64,000 nt of DNA from Mesorhizobium sp. B2-1-1. GTDB taxonomy: Bacteria > Pseudomonadota > Alphaproteobacteria > Rhizobiales > Rhizobiaceae. Positions 38,902 through 48,925 of the stretch are shown here, in pieces. The notes below the pieces were generated by a model. The model made no database searches, was not told the origin of the DNA, and saw only the letters and a program-made list of their open reading frames with translations. Position 1 is the stretch's first letter, and each line of letters starts with the position of its first letter. Where the stretch lies: NCBI RefSeq assembly GCF_006442975.2, contig NZ_CP083954.1:3603501-3667500 (forward strand), given 5' to 3'. The position numbers and the translations under genes were made by a program.

Positions 38902-39669
38902 ATGACGCCAGGAATTCGCCCGCTCGTCGCAGGCAACTGGAAAATGAACGGTACCAGCGCCTCGCTCAACGAACTCAGGATGATCGGCAACGGTTTCATG
39001 AGCGGGCTCGACGCAGACACCGAGGCGCTGGTCTGCGTTCCCGCGACCTTACTCGCCCATGCCGCCGAGATTCTGTCGCGTACGCCGGTTCATGCCGGCG
39101 GTGAGGATTGCCACGCCAAGGAGAGCGGCGCCTATACCGGGTGCATCTCCGCGGAGATGCTGAAGGATGCGGGCGCGACCCACGTCATCGTCGGCCATTC
39201 CGAATGCCGCGAACAGCGCGGCGAGGATGATGCGACAGTTCAGGCCAAGGCCTCCGCAGCCTGGCGCGCCGGGCTTGTGGCCATTGTCTGCATCGGCGAG
39301 ACGCGGCAGGAGCGCGAAGCGGGCGCGACGCTGGACGTGCTGTCACGCCAAGTTGCCGGTTCGGTGCCGGCAAGCGCTACCGCGTCCAACACGATCGTTG
39401 CCTATGAGCCGGTGTGGGCGATCGGCACCGGCCTGACCCCGACCGTCGCCGATGTAGCCGAAGCGCATGCGCATATTCGCGAAAAACTGTCGGAGAAGCT
39501 CGGCGCCGCCGCGGGCAAGATGCGCATTCTCTATGGCGGTTCGGTCAAGCCGTCCAATGCAGTGGAACTGCTTGGGGTCAGGAATGTCGACGGCGCGCTG
39601 GTTGGCGGGGCCAGCCTGAAAGCGGCCGACTTCCTGGGCATCGCGGAAGCCTATCGCAGCATCTCCTGA
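38902..39669 (+). CDS. tpiA: Triosephosphate isomerase
   Basis: TpiA interconverts dihydroxyacetone phosphate and glyceraldehyde 3-phosphate. VAGNWKMNG holds the catalytic Lys, [19 protein letters not shown] the catalytic His, and [16 protein letters not shown] the Glu in the flexible loop 6 region. [13 protein letters not shown] binds phosphate. It is 255 residues from the ATG at 38902, which follows cggagaag; the longer frame from 38839 is not homologous. It is divergent from ppiD and followed by secG, a common alphaproteobacterial order. Confidence 0.97.
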   Translation: MTPGIRPLVAGNWKMNGTSASLNELRMIGNGFMSGLDADTEALVCVPATLLAHAAEILSRTPVHAGGEDCHAKESGAYTGCISAEMLKDAGATHVIVGHSECREQRGEDDATVQAKASAAWRAGLVAIVCIGETRQEREAGATLDVLSRQVAGSVPASATASNTIVAYEPVWAIGTGLTPTVADVAEAHAHIREKLSEKLGAAAGKMRILYGGSVKPSNAVELLGVRNVDGALVGGASLKAADFLGIAEAYRSIS

Positions 39670-39840
39670 TGACTTCGCGCGGCGCCGAAGCGGGCGCGGC
39701 GCACGGGAAATCGTTGTAAAGGACGCCTTGCTTCCCATATTCCGGCCACGGGCTTGGAAATGCCGTGAAAGCATTGTATTGAGCCGCCTCCAATTCCCCG
39801 GTCGTGTCCGCGGCCGGGCAGGGCATTGCCAGGATAAACT

Positions 39841-40317
39841 ATGCAAACCGTACTGATCGTCATCCATCTCATGGTCGTTCTGGCCCTTGTCGGCGTTGTG
39901 CTGCTGCAGCGCTCCGAAGGCGGCGGCCTTGGCATTGGTGGCGGATCTGGCTTCATGACGGCGCGCGGCGCCGCCAATGCGCTGACCCGGGCGACGGCGA
40001 TTCTGGCGGCCGCTTTCTTCGTGACGTCGCTGACCTTGTCGATCATTGCCCGCTACGGCGAGAAGCCGATCGACATTCTCGACCGCGTTCCCGCAACATC
40101 GGACGGCGCCGGCAAGGGCGTACTCAACCAATTGCCTGGCACGACCACCCCGACGCCGCCTTCAGGCAACGCGGCGCCGACGCCGCCTTCCGGCAACGGA
40201 GCCGCGACAACGCCGCCAGCCAATGCTCCGGCCGCGCCGCCCGCCGCCGGCTCGACGTCGCCGGCGACCAACGGCGCCAGCACCGCGCCCGCGGCCCCGC
40301 AGGTGCCGAACCAGTAA
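39841..40317 (+). CDS. secG: Preprotein translocase subunit SecG
   Basis: SecG is the small inner-membrane subunit of SecYEG. The first membrane helix (TVLIVIHLMVVLALVGVVLL), the conserved loop LQRSEGGGLGIGGGSGFMTA, and the second helix (TAILAAAFFVTSLTLSII) are clear. The remaining ~75 residues form a Pro/Ala/Thr/Ser-rich tail, as in other rhizobial SecG. It contains a duplicated nine-residue unit PTPPSGNAA / PTPPSGNGA, encoded by a 27-base tandem duplication at 40150-40203. Confidence 0.95.
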   Translation: MQTVLIVIHLMVVLALVGVVLLQRSEGGGLGIGGGSGFMTARGAANALTRATAILAAAFFVTSLTLSIIARYGEKPIDILDRVPATSDGAGKGVLNQLPGTTTPTPPSGNAAPTPPSGNGAATTPPANAPAAPPAAGSTSPATNGASTAPAAPQVPNQ

Positions 40318-40647
40318 TCCGGGTTCGTTCAAGGGCTATCTGACAGGGAGCGCCGGCATGCGAACGCCGGCATTCTGCGTCGTTACAACCGAACTGCGCT
40401 CGGTTCCGGCTCTCGCTGCCGGGCCCTCGGCCCGCTCTGATCTCTTACACTCAGCCGATCTGTTGTCGTTTGACCACAGTCGCGGCAAATGCGGCGGCAT
40501 CACGAAGATTCGACGGGAAGTGCAGCGGCCTCGCGCTTGAGGCGCCCGCGCTTATTCGACTATAGATTGCGCGCGGCATTTTCGGTGTCCTTGGGGGACG
40601 CCGGGCGACGCCGTGGGCAACAAATATTGAACGATCGGATCTTCGCC
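40318..40647 (+). other. secG to L,D-transpeptidase spacer (330 bases)
   Basis: A gccggc/gccggc hairpin at 40352-40371 may end secG transcription weakly. The rest carries no convincing ORF; the in-frame extension of the next gene from 40489 has no signal peptide and no homology. A promoter is proposed at 40537-40566. Confidence 0.5.
40537..40566 (+). promoter_or_regulatory. Candidate promoter for the L,D-transpeptidase gene
   Basis: TTGAGG (40537-40542), an 18-base spacer and TATAGA (40561-40566) lie about 80 bases upstream of the start codon. This supports separate transcription from secG. Confidence 0.45.
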
Positions 40648-41772
40648 ATGCAGCTTCGCAGCTTCATCTTCCTGGGACTTTGCGCCGCACTCGGCATGAG
40701 CTCCCCGGCTTTCGCCGGCGTGCCAGCCAATTTGGCCGCCAATCAGTCGGTCGGCAAGACCGACGCCCTCAACGTCGCAGCCAAGAGCGATGCGGCGCAG
40801 TTGAGGCTTCTCAAGAAGAAGAAAAATCCGACACCGGACGATCTCGCCCAGATCAAAAAGATCGAGGCCAAGATCGTTGCCGACAAGGAAGCCGCCAAGG
40901 CCAAGGCGCTGGAAGCCAGGAAGATGGCGATGCGCGAAGCGGCGAAAGCGAAGGCCGAGGCGGAACGGCAGGCGTTCCTGGCCAAGAGAGGCAAGACTGC
41001 CCCGGCGACCGAAGTGGCCGCGGCCAAGCCGGCCAAGAATGTCACGAAGATCATCGAGCCGTTGACGCCGATCGAGCCGATTCCTTCGGCCGAACCGGAA
41101 TCGGCCGAGGTGATGAACGTTGCGCTGACCGGCAATAATGGCGAATTGCGCAGCGAGCTGCCTGGCCAGAAGCAGCGCACCGGCGGCGGCCTGTTCGCCG
41201 GACTGTTTGGCGGCCAGATGGCATCGTCCTCGATCAACTATCTGCCTGAGACCCGTGCGCTGGATTCGGCGCTCGCCAGGAAAAACGCCAAGAAGCCGTT
41301 CAAGGTAAAGCCGGAGTTCGTGCCACAGGACGTGGAATTCACCGGTTACGAGGCCGGCACGATCGTCATCGATACCAGTGCCCGCCGGCTCTATCTGGTG
41401 GAATCATCGTCCACCGCCCGCCGCTACGCCATCGCGGTCGGCCGCGAAGGATTGCAGTTCAAGGGCACCGTGGCGGTCGGCGACAAGCAGGAGTGGCCAC
41501 GCTGGATCCCGACGCTGGACATGCAGAAGCGCGAGCCCAAGCATTATGCCCAGTACAAGGACGGCATGCCCGGCGGCGGCCAGAATCCGCTCGGCGCCCG
41601 CGCCATCTACCTCTATGACGGCAAGAAGGACACGCATCTGCGCATCCACGGCACCATCGCGCCGCAGTCGATCGGAACCAGCGCTTCCAATGGCTGTTTC
41701 CGCATGATGAACGAGCACGTCATGGACCTCTACAGCCGCGTCAAGGTCGGCACCAAGGTCGTCATCATCTGA
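40648..41772 (+). CDS. L,D-transpeptidase (YkuD domain) with Lys/Ala-rich coiled segment
   Basis: This periplasmic enzyme forms 3-3 crosslinks in peptidoglycan or attaches proteins to it. The 374-residue precursor has a signal peptide ending near AFA (residue 23). A charged Lys/Ala/Glu-rich helical stretch covers about residues 50-125 and probably forms a coiled coil. A linker and the YkuD domain (about 230-374) follow. The catalytic motif reads IHGTIAPQSIGTSASNGCFR, then MMNEH, with active-site Cys and His. The start at 40648 is chosen because the signal peptide begins there. A perfect terminator follows at 41791. Confidence 0.92.
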   Translation: MQLRSFIFLGLCAALGMSSPAFAGVPANLAANQSVGKTDALNVAAKSDAAQLRLLKKKKNPTPDDLAQIKKIEAKIVADKEAAKAKALEARKMAMREAAKAKAEAERQAFLAKRGKTAPATEVAAAKPAKNVTKIIEPLTPIEPIPSAEPESAEVMNVALTGNNGELRSELPGQKQRTGGGLFAGLFGGQMASSSINYLPETRALDSALARKNAKKPFKVKPEFVPQDVEFTGYEAGTIVIDTSARRLYLVESSSTARRYAIAVGREGLQFKGTVAVGDKQEWPRWIPTLDMQKREPKHYAQYKDGMPGGGQNPLGARAIYLYDGKKDTHLRIHGTIAPQSIGTSASNGCFRMMNEHVMDLYSRVKVGTKVVII

Positions 41773-41790
41773 CGTTTGCAGCAGCTTGCC

Positions 41791-41824
41791 AAAAGGGCCG
41801 GTTCAGCCGGCCCTTTTGTTTTGC
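41791..41824 (+). terminator. Rho-independent terminator after the L,D-transpeptidase gene
   Basis: An 11-base perfect stem, aaaagggccgg / ccggccctttt, has a 5-base loop and is followed by gttttg. It is the clearest intrinsic terminator in the window and separates this gene from pyrG. Confidence 0.9.
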
Positions 41825-41848
41825 CTCGCTCTCGGTCGCGTTCCAGTG

Positions 41849-41920
41849 GAACGGGCCAGCCCGTTCGACATGGGCCTATCCGAAAACCGGATCCCATTTT
41901 CGGATCACGGTTCGAGCGCC
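41849..41920. repeat. Intergenic hairpin and rhizobial repeat upstream of pyrG
   Basis: gaacggg / cccgttc (41849-41866) forms a 7-base hairpin. It is followed by ccgaaaa / ttttcgg (41880-41903) around a ccggatccca loop, then gatcacggttcgagc. The second part matches an intergenic repeat I recall from many Hyphomicrobiales genomes and shares the cgaaaaccgg core with 10512-10556. Confidence 0.45.
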
Positions 41921-41981
41921 TTGTTGGGAAAAAGCCTTAGCGGCGGTTTTTTCTCTGGCGGAATCAATCCGGCCGCGTTAA

Positions 41982-43622
<1,641 letters not shown>

Positions 43623-43648
43623 GCGCGCCAGGCGGGGTTCGGCAACCG

Positions 43649-44200
43649 ATGCAGACCTATGTCGCCCTTCTCTACAGCATCGTCCTGGGAGAAGGGCGCC
43701 GGGTCGTGATGTCCGACCTGAGGGCGATGGCGGAAGGCCTCGGGCTGAAGAATGTCCGTACGCTCGTGGCGACGGGCAATCTTGTCTTCGAGGCGCCGGC
43801 GACGGACGTCGCCGGTCTCGAGCAGCGTCTGGAGGCCGCCTTCAAAAAAGCTTTCGGCCGCCATGTCGATATCATCGTGCGCGCTGCCGAAGATTGGCTG
43901 AGGCTCGCGGCCGGCAATCCGTTTCCGGCCGAGTCCGCCGAGACCGGTGACCAGGTGGCGGTCCGGATAATGCGCAAGCCCGTGCCCGACGATGCGGCGG
44001 CAGCGCTCGAGACCTATGCCGCCGCCGATGAGAAGGTGATGTCACGCGGCGGCGACATCTGGGTCGTCTTTTCGCGGGAACGACCGAGTTCACGGCTGCT
44101 CGCGGCCGCCAATCACAAACGCCTGGGCGTCGGCACGTCGCGCAACTGGAACACGGTGCGCCGGTTGGCCGAGATGGTAGGAGTAGGCAGTAGGCAGTAG
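43649..44200 (+). CDS. DUF1697 family protein
   Basis: The 183-residue protein matches DUF1697: TYVALLYSIVLGEGRRVVMS near the N-terminus, LRAMAEGLGLKNVRTLVATG and NLVFEA follow, and the end has GTSRNWNTVRRLAEM. The function is unknown. It starts 26 bases after pyrG. The residues VGSRQ and the TAG stop are encoded by a heptad repeat array (44183-44210), so its original C-terminus appears altered, as in lpxB. Confidence 0.88.
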   Translation: MQTYVALLYSIVLGEGRRVVMSDLRAMAEGLGLKNVRTLVATGNLVFEAPATDVAGLEQRLEAAFKKAFGRHVDIIVRAAEDWLRLAAGNPFPAESAETGDQVAVRIMRKPVPDDAAAALETYAAADEKVMSRGGDIWVVFSRERPSSRLLAAANHKRLGVGTSRNWNTVRRLAEMVGVGSRQ

Positions 44201-44248
44201 GCAGTAGGGGGAAGCCGTCTGCTTTCCCTACCTTTCCTGCCTACTGCC
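44183..44248. repeat. Heptad repeat (gtaggca x3+) with facing inverted arm between DUF1697 gene and NCS1 gene
   Basis: Three exact copies of gtaggca at 44183-44203 are followed by gtagggg (44204-44210). After a short centre with its own partial stem (aagc/gctt), 44226-44248 carries ccctac and cctgcctactgcc, complementary to the first arm. The TAG inside the 7-base unit recurs in all three plus-strand frames and ends the DUF1697 gene. The NCS1 stop lies 6 bases beyond. Location, unit length and architecture mirror the lpxB-gltA element. Confidence 0.8.
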
Positions 44249-44253
44249 CCATT

Positions 44254-45711
44254 TCAGGCCTTCGCCGTCTTGGCGCCGGCACCCACGGCGGCGGTGCGCA
44301 GCACGTAGTAGATGATGCCGGCAATCCCGACGCCGAAGAACCAGCCATAGACGCCCCACCAGGATGGCAGCCAGTTGGTGAAGTTCGGCAGGATCGAGGA
44401 GAAGACGGCGCCAATGCCGGCAGCGATGAAGGCATTGACATGCCAGCCGCCCTGGAAGCGGAACTCGCCGTCCTCGCGATAAAGCGCTTCGACGTCGACC
44501 TCGCCCTTCCGGATCAGGTAGTAGTCGACCATCATGACGCCGAAGATCGGCCCCATCGTCGCACCGATGATGTTGACGAAGGACGCAGCGCTGCCTTCCC
44601 AAGGCGCGAAGGGATAGAGCACGAGCGCGATCAGTGCCGCGATGTAGCCGCCCTTCTTGAAGTCGATCTGGCGCGGGAAGACGTTAGAGAAGTCGAAGGC
44701 CGGCGAGACGAAGTTGGCCACGACATTGATGCCGAGCGTCGCCACCGCGAAGGTCAAGGCGGCGAGCGCGGCCAGGAACCAGCTGCCGAATTTCGCCGAT
44801 ATCTGGTCGGGGTGCAGCAGCACCTCGTGATAGACGTCGTAAGCGGCAATGGTGGTGACGCCAGCGACCAGCGAGAACAGGATGAGATTGATCGGCAGGC
44901 CCCAGATATTGCCCTTGCGCAGCGATGCCTTGTCCGGTGCATAGCGGGCGAAATCGCAGAAGTTGAGATAGAGGGCCGAAAAATAGGTCACCCAGATCGC
45001 GGCGACGGCGAACAGCGACGTCCACGATCCCGGCGTACCTGGCACGCCCGCATCCTTGGTCTTTTCGAGCAGCACCTCCATCGGAATGTCACTGGTGAAG
45101 GCGAAGGTCCCGGCTTTGACACAGAGATAGACGGCCAGGATCAGCATCATCACCCACACGGCTGGCCCGGCCCAATCCTGGAAGCGGCGCACCGTCTCCA
45201 TGCCGTTCTGGATAATCAGCAGCTGCAGCGCCCAGATGACCACGAAGCAGATCACTTCCAGCCCGGAGTGGCCGAGGAAATGGGTGTTGGCGTTGAAATC
45301 GGCGAACCATTGCGAGCGGATCAGCAGCGCGACAATGGCGCCGGAAGCGGCCGCCGTCTGTGCGCCGTACCAGAAGCAGGCGACGATGGCGCGCACCAGC
45401 GCCGGTATGTTGGCGCCCCATATGCCGAACGAGGCGCGGGCGAGCACTGGGTAAGGCACGCCGGTCTTCACGCCGGCATAGCCCACCATGTTCATCAGCG
45501 CGTAGATGACGAGCGAGCCGATGCCGATGGCGATGATGAAGTTGACGAAACCGCCGCAGAACAGGAAAAGGCTGGCGGCGAGATAGTAACCCCAGAGGCT
45601 GTGCACGTCCGACGTCCAGACGTTGAAGATCGAGAATGGTCCCCAGTTTCGTATCTTGGCCGGTGCGAGATCTTCGTTATATAGATCCGGCGATGCGCCT
45701 TGTATCGTCAT
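44254..45711 (-). CDS. NCS1 family nucleobase/allantoin-type permease
   Basis: This inner-membrane symporter has 485 residues and about 12 membrane segments. NCS1 hallmarks: the N-terminal LAPAKIRNWGPFSIFNVWTS, then FGIWGANIPALVRAIVACFW with the substrate/cation region. The mid segment is FCDFARYAPDKASLRKGNIW, and GPIFGVMMVDYYLIRKGEVD lies in the last third. Substrates of the family include uracil, cytosine, allantoin and hydantoins; which applies here cannot be judged. It is convergent with the DUF1697 gene. Confidence 0.9.
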   Translation of the reverse strand: MTIQGASPDLYNEDLAPAKIRNWGPFSIFNVWTSDVHSLWGYYLAASLFLFCGGFVNFIIAIGIGSLVIYALMNMVGYAGVKTGVPYPVLARASFGIWGANIPALVRAIVACFWYGAQTAAASGAIVALLIRSQWFADFNANTHFLGHSGLEVICFVVIWALQLLIIQNGMETVRRFQDWAGPAVWVMMLILAVYLCVKAGTFAFTSDIPMEVLLEKTKDAGVPGTPGSWTSLFAVAAIWVTYFSALYLNFCDFARYAPDKASLRKGNIWGLPINLILFSLVAGVTTIAAYDVYHEVLLHPDQISAKFGSWFLAALAALTFAVATLGINVVANFVSPAFDFSNVFPRQIDFKKGGYIAALIALVLYPFAPWEGSAASFVNIIGATMGPIFGVMMVDYYLIRKGEVDVEALYREDGEFRFQGGWHVNAFIAAGIGAVFSSILPNFTNWLPSWWGVYGWFFGVGIAGIIYYVLRTAAVGAGAKTAKA

Positions 45712-46039
45712 TGCAATTGTCCCCTTCTTGCAGCACGCGCCCTCACGCGTTGACCGTCAAGGTTACGCCTGACGCGAGGGAAGGGGCAATCGGCTGATTT
45801 GCCGGCTTTGGCCTTAAAGATATTCAATGGGGATCGCCATTGTCGCGCGGCATGATGCTTGCCCTCTGATCGGCGAGTCGGGTTCGTGGCGCTTTCAAGC
45901 GCCGGCGCGACGACATCGGAGCCGCGGCGGGCAAACCTACCTTTTTTTTGCCAAGCGTCCGTTTTTTATGGAACCAAGTGGATGATTGCGCGTTTGATGG
46001 GGTTCGGTCGAACACGTCGCGACCGAGCGGGAGGATATG
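45712..46039. other. NCS1-DUF982 divergent spacer (328 bases)
   Basis: The region contains the upstream sequences of both genes. T-tracts of 8 (45942-45949) and 6 bases (45962-45967) make it less GC-rich than its surroundings. A 94-codon plus frame at 45859-46143 overlaps the DUF982 gene and looks non-coding. No RNA gene was recognised. Confidence 0.5.
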
Positions 46040-46342
46040 ATGGACTATTTGCATTTTTTTTCGCCCGTGCGGATTTCACGCGGGCAGGGACACCCTATCG
46101 AGGAAATCGACAGTGTTGCCGAGGCCATGATGTTTTTGCGTAAATGGCCGACCGGGCGACGTGGCCCTGTCTATCAATGCGCGCTGAACTGCTGCGCGGC
46201 CGCCCTGTCGGGGCAGATGTCGGCTGAAGAAGCCAGGAAGGCGTTCACCGGCTTCGCCCGGATCACGCGGCTTCTGGATGACGACATGGCCTTGTCGGTG
46301 GGCAGCGAGCCAGCTGGGCGCGTGTACGCGCTGCGGCGGTAA
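46040..46342 (+). CDS. DUF982 domain-containing protein
   Basis: The 100-residue protein fits DUF982, a small family largely restricted to rhizobia: an N-terminal strand part, then IDSVAEAMMFLRKWPTGRRG, YQCALNCCAAALSGQMSAEE and ARKAFTGFARITRLLDDD. The function is unknown. Two adjacent ATGs (46037, 46040) follow gggagga; 46040 gives the better spacing. A hairpin at 46368-46392 ends the unit. Such genes are often present in many copies in Mesorhizobium. Confidence 0.8.
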   Translation: MDYLHFFSPVRISRGQGHPIEEIDSVAEAMMFLRKWPTGRRGPVYQCALNCCAAALSGQMSAEEARKAFTGFARITRLLDDDMALSVGSEPAGRVYALRR

Positions 46343-46797
46343 CGTTCTGAACCGGCTGTAGTCGAAAATCGGCGCCGACCCCCGGCGCCGATCGACTGTT
46401 TGTCCGTTTGCCATGGCGTCGGCGAACGCCTAATGCGGCGCGGCCCAGGATGGCCACCATCTGCTTGTGGTCGGCAACTTCGGAAAGCAGCCAATCCTGG
46501 AAAGGCGGTCCCCCGTCTTGTTCGCCGCAGTTGAAAGACTATCGACCAGGTCGCAAAACGGCGTGCCGCTCTCCTGCGGTGTAGCAAGGGGGTGCAAGCT
46601 TCCGATTTCTTGGAGCGATTTCGCCCAGCACTCGAAAAAACGAGAAGACAGCACTTCAGGCCATAGGATTTGGCAGGCGCAGAAGGACCGCCTTCAGACT
46701 TACTGCTCGAGCGAGGGGCTTGCCTACTTCGCATATGTCGCCGATATGAGGATTGGTGGCCATACCGCCCGCATCAACCAACCAATTGACGCAAAAA
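46343..46797. other. Non-coding stretch between DUF982 gene and dusA (455 bases)
   Basis: Apart from the hairpin at 46368-46392 I find no gene. Open frames at 46174-46734 (minus) and 46467-46820 (plus) have no recognisable domain. The plus frame would overlap the start of dusA. The sequence before dusA lacks a clear ribosome binding site. Confidence 0.5.
46368..46392 (+). terminator. Hairpin terminator after the DUF982 gene
   Basis: The 9-base perfect arms atcggcgcc and ggcgccgat enclose gaccccc. The following cgactgtttgtccgttt is moderately T-rich. It begins 25 bases after the stop codon. Confidence 0.6.
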
Positions 46798-47796
46798 ATG
46801 TCGAGATACCAAGAGCATAAGGTGGCAATCGCCCCGATGATGGATTGGACGGACCGCCATTGCCGGTTCTTCCATCGCCAGCTGACTCGCCGTGCGTTGC
46901 TCTACACCGAGATGGTGGTGGCGGACGCGGCCATCCAGGGCGCGCGCGAGCGCCTGCTTGGTTTTGATGAGGCGGAACATCCGGTCGCGCTGCAGCTCGG
47001 CGGCTCCGATCCGGGGAAGCTGGCCGAGGCGGCGCGCATTGGCGAGGCTTTCGGCTATGACGAGATCAACCTCAATGTCGGCTGCCCGTCGGACCGCGTC
47101 CAGTCCGGTACGTTCGGCGCCTGCCTGATGAAGGTGCCTGACCTCGTCGCCGACTGTGTCGCGGCGATGAAGGCGGCCGTGACCATTCCCGTAACCGTCA
47201 AATGCCGCATCGGCGTCGACGAGCAGGATCCCGAGCCGGCGCTGGATGCGCTTGCAGACGGCGTTTTCGCGGCCGGCGCCGACGCCCTTTGGGTGCATGC
47301 GCGCAAGGCATGGCTGGAGGGGCTGAGCCCCAAGGAAAACCGCGACATCCCGCCGCTCGACTACGGTCGCGTCTATCGGCTGAAGACGAGAAAATCGAGC
47401 GAATTCATCGGCATCAATGGCGGTATTCAATCGCTTGAAGAGGCGCGGACGCATCTCCAGCACCTCGACGGCGCCATGCTCGGCCGCGCCGCCTACCATA
47501 CTCCAGGCATTCTGACCGGCGTCGATTCCATGTTTTATGGAGAGCGGACCGTTCCCTTCGATTTCGCCGCGCTGATCGACGTCATGGCCGGCTACGCCGC
47601 ACGCCATGTCGAACAGGGCGGGCGGCTCGGTCATGTCACCCGCCACATGGTCGGGCTATTCCATGGATTGCCTGGTGCCCGCCGCTACCGCCAGATCCTC
47701 TCCACGGATGCAACGCGCCCCGGCGCTGGGCCGCAGGTGCTGAAGACGGCGTTCGCTGCGGTCGACCTCAGCGGGGCGGTCGACAAGGCCGCCTGA
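46798..47796 (+). CDS. dusA: tRNA-dihydrouridine synthase A
   Basis: DusA reduces uridine at positions 20/20a of tRNA with FMN and NADPH. The 332-residue protein has APMMDWTDRHCRFFHRQLTR, the catalytic-Cys segment NLNVGCPSDRVQSGTFGACL, KCRIGVDEQDPEPAL, and the tRNA-binding C-terminus MVGLFHGLPGARRYRQILST. The start at 46798 is by homology; no strong ribosome binding site is seen. The 5' part of dusA is a known phage integration site in other bacteria, but no integrase lies here. Confidence 0.95.
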   Translation: MSRYQEHKVAIAPMMDWTDRHCRFFHRQLTRRALLYTEMVVADAAIQGARERLLGFDEAEHPVALQLGGSDPGKLAEAARIGEAFGYDEINLNVGCPSDRVQSGTFGACLMKVPDLVADCVAAMKAAVTIPVTVKCRIGVDEQDPEPALDALADGVFAAGADALWVHARKAWLEGLSPKENRDIPPLDYGRVYRLKTRKSSEFIGINGGIQSLEEARTHLQHLDGAMLGRAAYHTPGILTGVDSMFYGERTVPFDFAALIDVMAGYAARHVEQGGRLGHVTRHMVGLFHGLPGARRYRQILSTDATRPGAGPQVLKTAFAAVDLSGAVDKAA

Positions 47797-47813
47797 ACCG
47801 CTTTTGCCGAACG

Positions 47814-48518
47814 TCAATCCCGGAGGGTCATCCGGTCGCCGCGCACGTCGAAGCCGGACAGCGAACTGATGAAGTTCATGCCGAGCAGGCTCTGGCCAAG
47901 CATACCGGGTGCCGCGACCATCACCGGCATATTCTTTCGCACGATGCCGCCGATGGCCAGTTCGTTGGTTTTCACAGCCGCGGCGCGCGCCGTGCCGTTG
48001 GCGGTCGAGACCGGTATGGTGAAATCGAGAGCGGCGGGATTGATCCCGGCTGCCTGGGCGTCCTGCGACGTCAACACGGTGCTGGTCGCTCCTGTGTCGA
48101 CCACCGTGCGCACTGGCGCGCCGTTGATCAGGATGCGCGCCTCGAAATGGCCATTGTCGGCCTTGTCGAGCGTCACGGTGGCATGGCCGTCCTCAATGCC
48201 CAGCGCCAGCGAGCTGCCGGGAACGAGCCCAGCTGTTACCCGGCTGGCGAAGTCCTGCAATTCGTAGCGATATTGGTAGCCGGCGATCAGCGCGAGCGCG
48301 ATCGCCGCCCATGCGCCGAGATTGCGCGCCATGGCGCTGAGCGGGCGGCCCGACCTTAGCAGGCCGGCGCCGATGAGCGCGCCGAAAGCGCCCAGCCAGA
48401 TCAACCGGCCGAAATCATCGTTCTCGACGCCGAGCGTATTGCCGGCGGAATCGTTGAACATCAGCAGCACCGCGCCGACGCCGATGACGAGCATCAGGAT
48501 CCAGAACAGGCGGTTCAT
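47814..48518 (-). CDS. TIGR02281 family clan AA aspartic protease, membrane anchored
   Basis: The 234-residue protein has three hydrophobic segments in its first ~95 residues (FWILMLVIGVGAVLLMF, LIWLGAFGALIGAGLL, LGAWAAIALALIAGYQY). A retropepsin-like domain follows, with the active-site triad in TVVDTGATSTVLTSQDA and the second family motif LGQSLLGMNFISSLSGFDV. The target is unknown. The start at 48518 is selected because the first membrane helix begins there. It follows the DUF1289 gene by 13 bases on the same strand and is convergent with dusA. Confidence 0.88.
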   Translation of the reverse strand: MNRLFWILMLVIGVGAVLLMFNDSAGNTLGVENDDFGRLIWLGAFGALIGAGLLRSGRPLSAMARNLGAWAAIALALIAGYQYRYELQDFASRVTAGLVPGSSLALGIEDGHATVTLDKADNGHFEARILINGAPVRTVVDTGATSTVLTSQDAQAAGINPAALDFTIPVSTANGTARAAAVKTNELAIGGIVRKNMPVMVAAPGMLGQSLLGMNFISSLSGFDVRGDRMTLRD

Positions 48519-48531
48519 GTCGGCAATCCGT

Positions 48532-48765
48532 TCACGAGAGCGCGTCGCGTTCCCGTGCCATACGGGTGCGGCGGGTTTCGCGGCGCGGCCGGCGCTCGAC
48601 CGTCTCCAGCCTTGCAGGCAGTTGGGCCATGACGTCACGGCGCGCCTGCGCCGTCATGTCGATCCAAGCGCCGATCTCGTCCCGGGTGCGGCCGCACCCG
48701 AAACAGAAACCGGTCTTCATATCGATCGAACAGACCAGAATGCATGGGGATTCGATGGCCGTCAT
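48532..48765 (-). CDS. DUF1289 (Fe-S type) small protein
   Basis: The 77-residue protein begins MTAIESPCILVCSIDMKTGF and continues CFGCGRTRDEIGAW. The four conserved cysteines of DUF1289 suggest a metal or Fe-S site. An Arg-rich tail follows. Family function is unknown. The ATG at 48765 is chosen by homology; the longer frame from 48816 adds a leader without similarity. It is probably co-transcribed with the aspartic protease gene. Confidence 0.87.
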   Translation of the reverse strand: MTAIESPCILVCSIDMKTGFCFGCGRTRDEIGAWIDMTAQARRDVMAQLPARLETVERRPRRETRRTRMARERDALS

Positions 48766-48925
48766 GAATGTTTCCTTGGCTGACTTCCACATGGTGCAAC
48801 GGCATGGCCTTTGCAAGCCCTCGGGAATGCGTCGCCCACGGCCGCTTTTACATCAGGCGCGGGAGGTTGTGCCGGCGCACGAGGGCGGCTATGCCGCTGC
48901 CATCTGCAAGGACGATTTCCACGAC

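Noticed and set aside
45859..46143. 94-codon plus-strand frame before the DUF982 gene
   Set aside because: Overlaps the DUF982 gene in another frame and contains Phe runs from T-tracts; no homology recognised.
46467..46820. 117-codon plus-strand frame upstream of dusA
   Set aside because: No domain, mixed composition, and it would overlap the dusA start; no ribosome binding site seen.
46798..46900. Phage or island attachment site at the 5' end of dusA
   Set aside because: dusA is a known integration target, but no integrase, direct repeat or phage gene is present here.
48766..48925. Possible cobalamin riboswitch upstream of cobT
   Set aside because: Only scattered matches to the B12 box; the order of conserved elements is not present.
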